A stretch of DNA of 64,000 nt from contig OY969623.1 in the NCBI GenBank assembly GCA_963701675.1, positions 4,340,001 through 4,404,000 on the forward strand, read 5' to 3'. A model generated the notes under the pieces. The model searched no databases and was not told the origin of the DNA. It was given only the letters and a program-made list of their open reading frames with translations. Source of the DNA: G963701675 sp963701675. Its GTDB lineage: Bacteria > Planctomycetota > Planctomycetia > Gemmatales > Gemmataceae. Positions 34,960-43,600 of the stretch are shown here, piece after piece. The translations under genes and the position numbers were made by a program. The stretch's first letter is position 1. Each line of letters opens with the position of its first letter.

Positions 34960-35583
34960 TTAGCGTTCGCGGTCGATTTGATCGAGGACGGCTTGGATGG
35001 CGGCAAGTTCAGACGCCGCCTGTGCCTCGTGGGTTCGGCTCAGCGTTCGGTTGTGGCGGTTCGGAACCGAGCAACTGAATTTGAACATTCCGGGTTCACC
35101 GCTTTCGAGCCGATACCAGGTCACACCGCGTGCATCAAGCTGCGCCTTGGCTTGCTCGAAGCTACCCAATCGCGACCCATTTGCCGAGGCATAGGCCGGA
35201 GTCACCGCACGGTCCTGCGGCAGCGGCGCTGCATTGCCGCCGGGAACCGACCAGTTGGGATTCGACGAATCCTGCCGTGGATCATTGATTTGGAGATCAT
35301 GTCGGCCATCGAGAGGCCGTCCCGGATTCGACGCGAGGGCGGCGTTGCTTGCGGTTGAATTCGGTGCGGGCAGCGGAGGCAACGGTGCGCTGAGTTTCGC
35401 GGTAGCGTCGCCGCCGGTGTTCGCTGTGAGTGCCGGTCCGCCTCCAACGAGCGGATCGCCGGACAGCCGGCTTGGCGTTCCCGCGCAGCCGATCCAACAC
35501 AACACGCACGGGGCTGCCAGTGCACGGCAAAGCCAGCGCCGTTTCCGCCAGATGCCGTGGTTAGATTCGCCTCTTATGTGCAT
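34960..35583 (-). CDS. Secreted lipoprotein-like hypothetical, paralogue of its convergent neighbour
   Basis: 207 residues. The N-terminus has a lipoprotein-like signal (AAPCVLCWIGCAGTPS), then a long Pro/Ala/Asn-rich linker (residues about 35-130). A C-terminal domain (AKAQLDARGVTWYRLESGEP, MFKFSCSVPNRHNRTLSRTH, EAQAASELAAIQAVLDQ) matches the domain of the gene at 34339. The two genes face each other, so an inverted duplication is possible. Unknown function. Confidence 0.6.
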   Translation of the reverse strand: MHIRGESNHGIWRKRRWLCRALAAPCVLCWIGCAGTPSRLSGDPLVGGGPALTANTGGDATAKLSAPLPPLPAPNSTASNAALASNPGRPLDGRHDLQINDPRQDSSNPNWSVPGGNAAPLPQDRAVTPAYASANGSRLGSFEQAKAQLDARGVTWYRLESGEPGMFKFSCSVPNRHNRTLSRTHEAQAASELAAIQAVLDQIDRER

Positions 35584-35702
35584 CTTGACCCGCTTGCCCT
35601 GCCGGCTACAGTGAGGTTTACTTTCCGCCGCTTTTCACGCGGTGGACGACAATAAGCCGCCGGTTCGTAACGCAACAACGGATATCACGCAATGTCAGAA
35701 TG

Positions 35703-35778
35703 TTGACGGGATGACGGGATGACAGGATGAATGACACGCCGAGACTAGCTTCATCCCGTCATCCCGTCATCCCGTCAA
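35703..35778. repeat. Palindromic GACGGGAT-type repeat upstream of tadA
   Basis: 29-base arms at 35703-35731 and 35750-35778 match in 28 of 29 positions around an 18-base spacer. Each arm is itself three tandem ATGACGGG-type units. It ends 10 bases before the assigned tadA start and would form a strong hairpin in the tadA leader. Confidence 0.85.
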
Positions 35779-35788
35779 TTAGACAGAG

Positions 35789-36313
35789 GTGCATCGGAGA
35801 ACACAGTTGGACTGGTCACCGCTTGATATATCCCTGACCGATCCGCGGCATCCACTTCATGCACACCACATGGAAATGGCATTGGCGGAGGCGCAGGCGG
35901 CTGCCGACGAGGACGAAGTCCCGATCGGCGCTGTTGTCGTATCGCTTCAGCAGGGCGTCATCGGTTCGGCTCACAATCAGCGCGAACGGCTAAACGATCC
36001 GACCGCCCACGCCGAAATGATCGCGATCACGCAGGCAGCGGCCGCACTGCGATCCTGGCGGCTGGAAAACTGTGTCCTGTATGTGACGCTGGAACCATGC
36101 CCGATGTGCGCGGGGGCCATCGTGCAGGCGCGGTTGCCGCTCGTTGTTTACGGCGCTGTCGATCCGAAAGCCGGCGCTTGCGACACCCTTTACCGTATTA
36201 CGTCGGACCCACGACTGAATCATCGGGCACAAGTGGTGGGCGGCGTGCTCGCTGGACCCTGCGGCGAGATTCTAAGCCGGTATTTCCTGTCCAAGCGCCG
36301 ACCGCCGGCTTGA
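35789..36313 (+). CDS. tadA: tRNA-specific adenosine deaminase
   Basis: Deaminates A34 of tRNA-Arg(ACG) to inosine. Cytidine-deaminase fold with HAEM (His74, Glu76, zinc ligand and proton shuttle) and EPCPMCAGAI (zinc ligands Cys104, Cys107). DEVPIGAVVVS starts the core; DPKAGACDTLY and NHRAQVVGGVL complete it. The start is uncertain: GTG 35789 follows the large palindrome directly, while TTG 35807 has CGGAGAACACAG upstream and the family core starts near 35870. The choice affects only the first 6-27 residues. Confidence 0.92.
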   Translation: MHRRTQLDWSPLDISLTDPRHPLHAHHMEMALAEAQAAADEDEVPIGAVVVSLQQGVIGSAHNQRERLNDPTAHAEMIAITQAAAALRSWRLENCVLYVTLEPCPMCAGAIVQARLPLVVYGAVDPKAGACDTLYRITSDPRLNHRAQVVGGVLAGPCGEILSRYFLSKRRPPA

Positions 36314-36374
36314 AAAAGCAAAATCGCGCCTGAGTCGGCGACCCAACGGTGCCTATTTAGGTAAGAGGCCCGAC

Positions 36375-36936
36375 ATGAAAGCGGACGCCGATGACCGGGC
36401 TTTGGAGCGGTTTCGTTCCTACCTGCTCCTGTTGGCTCGAGCCCGGCTCGATGAACGTGTTCGAAACAAGCTGGACGCCTCGGACATCGTGCAACAAACC
36501 ATGTTGGAGGCACACCGTGATCGCAATCAGTTCCGTGGCCAAAGCGACGGCGAAATGGTTGGCTGGCTGCGGCAGGCTCCTTGCCCGCAACATGGCCAAT
36601 GCCGTCCGCGACCTGGGCCGGGCCAAGCGCGACGTCGTTCGAGAACGGTCGATCCAAGCCGCGCAGAATGAATCGGCCTCTCGGCTCGATGCCTGGCTGG
36701 CGGCCGAGCAATCGTCGCCCAGTCAACGACTGGATCGTCACGAGCGCGCCGTTCAACTGGCGGACGCCATGGCTGCGTTACCCGACAACCAGCGCGAGGC
36801 GATCATCCTGCGGCACTGGCAGGGAATGTCGCTGGCCGACATCGCGCAGGAATTGAATTGCACGACCGCCGCCGTCACCGGCCTGCTCTATCGGGGACAG
36901 AAAGCGCTAAGGAATCAGCTTCGTGATTTGGAGTAA
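36375..36936 (+). CDS. ECF-type RNA polymerase sigma factor, split by an apparent one-base insertion
   Basis: Sigma-70 family of the ECF type. Region 2 is in the first frame (RFRSYLLLLARARLDERVRN, DASDIVQQTMLEAHRDRNQF). The frame changes at about 36576, where one base (G) must be dropped, and region 2/4 linker and region 4 follow (LLARNMANAVRDLGRAKRDV, ADAMAALPDNQREAIILRHW, MSLADIAQELNCTTAAVTGL). Together about 187 residues. It ends four bases before the first kinase, and such sigma-kinase pairs (ECF groups linked to Ser/Thr kinases) are known in planctomycetes. The kinase may control the sigma factor, or the sigma factor the kinase operon. Confidence 0.85.
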
Positions 36937-36939
36937 ACG

Positions 36940-39900
36940 ATGAGCGCCGATCGAGAACGACATCTGGATGCGGTCCTTCACGACTATCTCCAAGCGGTAG
37001 ATGCCGGCCAGGCGCCGAACCACGACGAACTTTTGCGTCGGCATCCCGACCTCGCCGACGATTTGGCGGCATTCTTTGCGGACCAAGCCAAACTAAATGA
37101 GATGGCGCGGGCGATGAGACCGGCGCCAACCCCAGCGGAAGCGCTGACCTTGGACGCATCAAGCAAAAGGGTCGACGGCACCCTCGGCAAGATTCGTTAC
37201 TTCGGCGACTACGAGTTGCTCGAAGAAATCGCCCGCGGCGGTATGGGTGTCGTGTTCAAGGCCCGCCAGGTCAGCCTTAATCGCATCGTCGCGCTCAAGA
37301 TGATCCTTGCCGGCCAACTGGCGTCCGAGGCCGACGTGCAGCGCTTCCATGCCGAAGCGGAGGCCGCGGCGAACTTGGATCATCCCAACATCGTCCCGAT
37401 CTACGAAGTCGGCGAGCACGAAGGGCAGCATTACTTCAGCATGAAGTTCATCGACGGCGGCAGTCTTTTGGAAGGGGTCAGGGGTGAGGGGTCAGGGGTC
37501 AGCCAAGAAAGTCAACGTGCGACGGCGCAGTTGATTGCCACGGTGGCGCGGGCGGTGCATCACGCGCACCAGCGCGGCATCCTGCACCGCGATTTGAAAC
37601 CGGGAAACATCCTTCTTCAAAAGGATGAAGGCGGAAGGATGAAGGATGAAAAAACTCCCGCCGATTCATCCTTCATCCTTCATCCTTCATCCTTTTCTCC
37701 ACACGTCACGGACTTCGGCCTCGCAAAGCGCGTCACCGGCGACACCGGCCAAACCCGCACCGGCGCTATCGTCGGCACGCCGAGCTACATGGCGCCGGAG
37801 CAGGCGCGGGCCGAGAAAGGATTGACCACCGCGGTCGATGTCTACAGCTTGGGCGCCATGCTTTACGAACTGCTTACCGGCCGCCCGCCGTTCAAGGCGG
37901 AGACGCCGCTTGAGACGCTGCGGCAAGTTACCGACGACGAACCGACGAGTCCGCGGTCGCTCAACGGCCAAATCAACCGCGATCTGGAAACGATCTGTCT
38001 CAAATGCTTGGAGAAAGACCCGCGCCGACGTTACGAGTCGGCGGCGGCGCTGGCGGAAGATCTTGAGCGATGGCTCAGTGGAGACCCGATCATTGCCCGT
38101 CCGAGTACGCCGTGGGAGCGCGTGCGCCGATGGATTAAACGCCGGCCAACTCTCTCTTCATTGATTTTTCTTCTCACCGTTATCGCGAGTCTTATCTTGA
38201 GAGACGATCGGCGGAGGAGACAAGATGAGCGCAAAACGTCTTCCCGAAACTCCGCTGAGTTAAAGGCCAAGTCGGCCGCGCTGGCGCGTGAAACGCGCGC
38301 AAAACAGGAAGCCAAACGCCAGGAACAGATCGCCCGCCGCTACTTCTACGGCTCGGACATCAACTTGGCACAACAAGCGCTGGAGAATCAAAACAGCATC
38401 CAACTAATGGCCGCCCTAGAACGGCAGATTCCCAAGAAAGGTGAGGATGATTATCGGACCTTTGAGTGGCACTACCTCTGGGGACTCGCGCATCGAGAAC
38501 GATTGACGTTGGACCGAGCTACAAATCCGATAAGCCACATGGCATACACTCCCGATGGCAAGAAGTTGGTGACCGTCGCCAAAGGCGAGGTGAAAATGTG
38601 GGATAGCGCCACCGGGCGAGAGGAGGGAGCGTTTCTGTTGCCGTCCGAAACAATCTCGTATTTGGCTATCTCCCCCGATGGAGCGAAACTTGCCGTCGGA
38701 ATCAAGCCTGCGGAACGACAAAGCCGTCCAAAGGGAGCCCAGTCCGTGAAGGAGGCCGAAGCTGACAAGGAGGCGAAGACGGAGCCCCACCGCGTGGAAC
38801 TATGGGACCTAACGACGGGGGAGCGGATTTCTAAACTCGAAACCGGAAACGATTCGATTGAAGCGCTCGCTTTCTCCAAAGACGGTAGCACGTTGATGAT
38901 CGCCGAGGAGATCAGCGACATATTGGCGAGAACTCAAAGTGCCAGCCCGTTAACCGTACGAAAATGGGGCTTTTCACAAGGCCACGTGAAGACCGTCAAG
39001 CTGGCCTCCATGGGCTGGAAGTTGCCCCTTGGAGTGTCAGGCGTGAGGTTCGCGGCCGATGGGGCGACGGTGACTGCGTGCGGAACCGGGGTGCCCTCAA
39101 ACGCTGGCTCGCCAAATCTGCTCAAACAGATCCTCGATCCCATGTGGGCCAGCAAAGCGCTGGAAGGAGTCGCCTTCACTTGGGACTGCGACAACGGCGC
39201 GAGTAAGCACACCACGCGATGGCGTTCCAAAGGCGTGTGGCGGATGGAATTGTCTGGCGATGGCGACAAGGTTGCGGCCACCGATTACGACGGTACGCTC
39301 AACCTTCGGCAGCTAAGTACCAACTCAGACTTGCCCACACCCGTTGTGCGCCCCAGTCTTTTTGTTTCGGTGACATTCGCGCCCGACGGTCAGACGCTCG
39401 CAGTCACCGGTGAAGATGGAACCGTAAGAATCTGGGACATTCAGGCCGGAAAGCAAATCGCGGCGTATGTCGGCAATACGAAATCCGTGAGTGCCATGGC
39501 ATTCGCCCCGGATGGACGATCGGTCGCGACTTGCCTCGACCAGACAGTCAAGGTCTGGGAAGTGACCCGCACGCCAGAACCTGTTGCCATCAGTTTTGCA
39601 CCCCTACGGTCAATGCTTGATGAGCTTTCTCCACCAAAGGTGACGTTCATTCCTAACGGTGAACGAATGCTGATCGCGCATGGGCCACAGGTGACGATTT
39701 GGGACTTAACCACCGCGAAAGAGGTCGGCCGCTTGAAACGATACCAACGGGCGGCTGTCAAGAATCCGACCGAGAAGGATATCGTGGACGCTTTCACACC
39801 AGCCTTGGTCTCGGCCCTTGCCGTGAGTCTTAACAATCGACTGGTTGCGGTCAGCGGAAATAAAGGCACGAGCATCCATGATCTGGTCACTGGTGAAGAA

Positions 39901-40602
39901 ACGGCTCAGCTCTCCGATGAAGGATGTATCACAGCGGTGCCAAGCTTCTCGTCGGACGGTGCACTCCTTGTCGTCAGCGAAATGACGGTAGTGCCTTCGG
40001 CTCGTCGGACCAAAGCATGGAACGTCAAGGGCTGGCAGCCGCGAACCGATCCCGTTACAGAATCGTTAGGGCACATTCAGGCTTTCTCAAGCGACGGAAA
40101 ACGATGCTTATCTGACAGGCACGGCGACTTGTCCGTTAGACGGTTGGCTGTCTGCCAGTTTCCTGGCGGCGAGGTGTGTTTTGAACGGGAGTTCACCGGC
40201 ATGTTTCCAGCGTCTCCTGTCGCACTTTCTCCAGATGGACATGAAGTCGCGGTATCCACTATCGACGGCGCCGTGCAGCTTTGGCGCGGAGAAACCGGGC
40301 CGGTGAAGACTGTCCTTCGGGGCCACACGAACGCTATCACAGCTCTCGCATTCACGACCGATGGCCTTACGCTGGCCACGGCGAGCGGAGATGGGACGGT
40401 CAAACTTTGGGACCCGGCAACCGGCCAGGAACGGATGACGCTTCGCAGTCAGGGAAATACGCCTAGACACCTGGCGTTCGCGCCCGATGGCAAAACCCTG
40501 GCCGTGACTTGGAAACCGCTCAACGTATCTGACAAGGAAAAACCCACCCAGGTAATGCTCTATCGTGCCGATACAAACCCGACTCGCAGGCGAGGAACAT
40601 AA
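36940..40602 (+). CDS. Membrane Ser/Thr protein kinase with C-terminal WD40 repeats (first of a tandem pair)
   Basis: 1220 residues. N-terminal HPDLADDLAAFFADQ-type leader domain (1-60), kinase domain (about 91-380) with IARGGMGVVFKA (ATP loop), VALKMIL (Lys120), HRDLKPGNILL (Asp218), VTDFGLAKR (Asp258) and GTPSYMAPEQA. One transmembrane helix at about 404-420 (LSSLIFLLTVIASLIL) is followed by a coiled segment and about 740 residues of WD40-type repeats such as VKLWDPATGQERMTL. Two low-complexity insertions are coded by repeats: residues 179-190 (GVRGEGSGVSQE) and about 227-253, the latter between the catalytic and DFG motifs. The sensory part is probably outside the membrane. It follows the ECF gene by four bases. 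Confidence 0.93.
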   Translation: MSADRERHLDAVLHDYLQAVDAGQAPNHDELLRRHPDLADDLAAFFADQAKLNEMARAMRPAPTPAEALTLDASSKRVDGTLGKIRYFGDYELLEEIARGGMGVVFKARQVSLNRIVALKMILAGQLASEADVQRFHAEAEAAANLDHPNIVPIYEVGEHEGQHYFSMKFIDGGSLLEGVRGEGSGVSQESQRATAQLIATVARAVHHAHQRGILHRDLKPGNILLQKDEGGRMKDEKTPADSSFILHPSSFSPHVTDFGLAKRVTGDTGQTRTGAIVGTPSYMAPEQARAEKGLTTAVDVYSLGAMLYELLTGRPPFKAETPLETLRQVTDDEPTSPRSLNGQINRDLETICLKCLEKDPRRRYESAAALAEDLERWLSGDPIIARPSTPWERVRRWIKRRPTLSSLIFLLTVIASLILRDDRRRRQDERKTSSRNSAELKAKSAALARETRAKQEAKRQEQIARRYFYGSDINLAQQALENQNSIQLMAALERQIPKKGEDDYRTFEWHYLWGLAHRERLTLDRATNPISHMAYTPDGKKLVTVAKGEVKMWDSATGREEGAFLLPSETISYLAISPDGAKLAVGIKPAERQSRPKGAQSVKEAEADKEAKTEPHRVELWDLTTGERISKLETGNDSIEALAFSKDGSTLMIAEEISDILARTQSASPLTVRKWGFSQGHVKTVKLASMGWKLPLGVSGVRFAADGATVTACGTGVPSNAGSPNLLKQILDPMWASKALEGVAFTWDCDNGASKHTTRWRSKGVWRMELSGDGDKVAATDYDGTLNLRQLSTNSDLPTPVVRPSLFVSVTFAPDGQTLAVTGEDGTVRIWDIQAGKQIAAYVGNTKSVSAMAFAPDGRSVATCLDQTVKVWEVTRTPEPVAISFAPLRSMLDELSPPKVTFIPNGERMLIAHGPQVTIWDLTTAKEVGRLKRYQRAAVKNPTEKDIVDAFTPALVSALAVSLNNRLVAVSGNKGTSIHDLVTGEETAQLSDEGCITAVPSFSSDGALLVVSEMTVVPSARRTKAWNVKGWQPRTDPVTESLGHIQAFSSDGKRCLSDRHGDLSVRRLAVCQFPGGEVCFEREFTGMFPASPVALSPDGHEVAVSTIDGAVQLWRGETGPVKTVLRGHTNAITALAFTTDGLTLATASGDGTVKLWDPATGQERMTLRSQGNTPRHLAFAPDGKTLAVTWKPLNVSDKEKPTQVMLYRADTNPTRRRGT
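37474..37502. repeat. Tandem GGGGTCA-type repeat inside the first kinase gene
   Basis: Four near-identical seven-base units (GGGGTCA with one GGGGTGA), 29 bases. The same 29-mer occurs at 41218-41246 in the second kinase. It is translated as GVRGEGSGVSQ between two kinase segments. Confidence 0.85.
37619..37696. repeat. Palindromic AAGGATG/CATCCTT element inside the first kinase gene
   Basis: 32-base arms at 37619-37650 and 37665-37696 match in 30 of 32 positions, around a 14-base loop. The total length, 78 bases, is a multiple of three, so the frame is preserved. It begins one base after the Leu226 codon, between HRDLKPGNILL and HVTDFG. Confidence 0.9.
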
Positions 40603-40665
40603 TGGTCGCGGCCGGTGGCAATCTCTGGTGGTGGCAATCAAGGTCCTGAACCAGGCAGGTGGCTC

Positions 40666-43600
40666 ATGAGTATTGATGACCCACGACCATCGGATTCCGA
40701 TCGCCCATTAACAAAGGCTTTGCACGCGTATTTCCTGGCCGTCGATGCCGGCCAACGGCCGGACCAGTCGGCGTTGCTCAAACAACATCCCGACCTGGCC
40801 GACGAACTGGCGGCGTTCTTTGCGGATCAAGACAAACTCGACGAGGTTGCCCGTGCCATGAAACCCGAACCGTCACCAGCGGAAGCGCCGACGTTAGACG
40901 CGTCAAACAAACCTGCCGTCGGCACGTTCGGCAAGGTTCGTTACTTCGGCGACTACGAACTCCTTGAAGAAATCGCCCGTGGCGGCATGGGCGTCGTCTT
41001 CAAGGCCCGCCAAGTCAGCCTGAATCGCGTCGTCGCGCTCAAGATGATCCTCGCCGGTCAACTGGCCTCCGAGGCCGACGTGCAGCGCTTCCATGCCGAA
41101 GCCGAAGCCGCGGCGAACTTGGATCATCCCAACATCGTGCCGATCTACGAAGTCGGCGAGCACGACGGGCAGCATTACTTCAGCATGAAGTTCATCGACG
41201 GCGGAAGTCTTTTGCAAGGGGTCAGGGGTGAGGGGTCAGGGGTCAGCCAAGAAAGTCAACGTGCGGCGGCGCAGTTGATCGCCACCGTGGCGCGTGCCGT
41301 CCATCACGCGCATCAACGCGGCATCCTCCACCGCGATTTGAAACCGGGAAACATCCTCCTGTCGTTTAGCCGCCGCTCTCAGAGCGGCGCGGACACCCCA
41401 CCGCCCGCGCTCGTCCGAGACGAGCGGCTAAACGACGCGGTGCCACATATCACCGATTTCGGCCTCGCCAAGCGCGTCACCGCTGATACGGGACAAACCC
41501 GCACCGGTGCCATTGTCGGCACACCGAGCTACATGGCGCCGGAACAAGCGCGGGGAGTGAAAGCGCTGACTACGGCGGCGGACGTTTACAGCTTGGGTGC
41601 AATCCTCTACGAACTACTCACCGGCCGGCCGCCGTTCAAAGCGGAGACGCCGCTGGAGACCTTGCGGCAAGTCACCGACGATGAACCGACCCGACCACGG
41701 TCACTCGATGGCCAAATCAATCGGGATTTGGAGACGATTTGCCTTAAGTGTCTGGAGAAGGAGCCAGCGCGCCGCTATGACGCTGCCGCGGCGCTGGCGG
41801 ATGATCTCGAACGATGGCTGTGCGGCGAGCCGATTGTGGCCCGAAGAAGTAGTGCCTGGGAACGGACTGTGTATTGGGTCAAACGCCGTCCTGTCCTCTT
41901 CGCATTGATCGACTTTGGTGCATTGACAGCTGCGATCATCGCGGGGCTGACATTGCTGCACAATTGGCAGCTGCGGCGACACCTCGCTGACACCAATGCC
42001 GCATTGGATCGGGAAACCGAAGCCAAGTCGGAGGCCAAACGCCAGGAGCTTTTAGCCCGCCGTTACTTCTACGGATCCGACATCAACCTGGCGCAACAAG
42101 CACTCGAAAGCGGCAACGGCGTGCGGCTGATTTCAGCGCTCGAACGCCAGATTCCCAAGCCAGGTGAAGAAGATCAACGAACGTTCGAATGGCACTATTT
42201 GTGGCGGCAGGCGCGTACGGAACGGATGACACTGCGGGGACACACTGAGCAGATCAGTATCTTGCAATATTCACGGGACGGCAAATCGCTTATTTCCGCC
42301 GCGAAGGATGAAGTGAAGGTCTGGGACACGGAGACTGGCGCGCTCCGCAAGGAATTCTCGGTCGCACCGGGCAAGATCTCCTGCATGGCATTTGCGCCTG
42401 ATGGAAACACCGTTGCACTCGGATTCGAGCGAGCGCAAAAGGAGACGCCTGGGCCATTGGTCCAGACTTGGGACATTGAGTCCGGTCGAAAGCTCGCGGA
42501 CCTGAAACCGGGAATTGGCAACGTGCGGGCGGTCGCGTTTGACCCGGAATCCGACACGATGACCATGGTTGTTGGTGATGAGGATGCGGATTTCACAGGT
42601 TCCGGAGTTACCGGGTTCTTCCGCAGAATGGGCGCCGGTGGGCTTCGAGTATGGAAGTGGGACATGAAGACCAACCAAGGTGTTTCCACGACGCTGGGGG
42701 TCACCGGGTGGGGATTCGTAATCCCGTTTGACATCGCACTTAGTGACGATGCCAAAACGCTAGTTGCATGTGGCAATGGGGCCAAAATTGCCGCGGCGTT
42801 TTCGTTTGACTTCGACAAGATAACTTCAGAAACGCAGGGTCTTGTATTGGGTTGGGACGTTGCAACAGGCCACTCGAAAAAGGTGCTCACCGGGCACTCG
42901 ATGCTCGTTTTGAAAGTCGCAGTCTCACCGGATAGCCGAACCGTCGCATCATTCGGGGCCGATCTGAGAATCAAGCAGCGTGACATCGACACGGGCGCTG
43001 AGACAGCACCGACTCTTGGCCCATTCCGGCCGAGTCTGGTGTTTATTAAAGGGGGTAGCCCGATGTGTTTTTCACCGGATGGCCGCCATTTGGCCGTCAG
43101 TGGCGACCCCGGAACGGTAGGTCTGTGGGATGTCCGCACCGGGCGACAGGTTGCAGCTCTATTCGGGCACACGACCTCGGTCGAGCAGATGCGCTTTTCG
43201 CCGGACGGCCGATTTTTGGCAGCTTCCGGAACGGATCATACTATCAAGCAATGGGATCTGAGCGCTTCGCAGGAGCCGTTGCCCGTTACGCTAGGTGCGC
43301 ATGAAGCGCAAAAAACATTCGCGCGCTTCTTATCGACGGGTGTTATCGGCCCGCTATTCCTTCCCCGAGGAGATAAATTCGTCGTCGCAAAAGATAACGA
43401 CGTGCTGCTTTTCGATGCCACTACCGGCAAAGAAGTTGACCGGTTTAGGGCCTTTGAGCCAGTTCCCGTATTAGATGCGCCGCCAATCCCCGGAATGAAA
43501 ATGCCAATGAGCAATCCCGACATATCCGAAATGGCAATTAGTCCCGATGGCACGCTACTCGCGACGACGAGCGGCGACGCCTTGAAATTGTGGGACGTTT

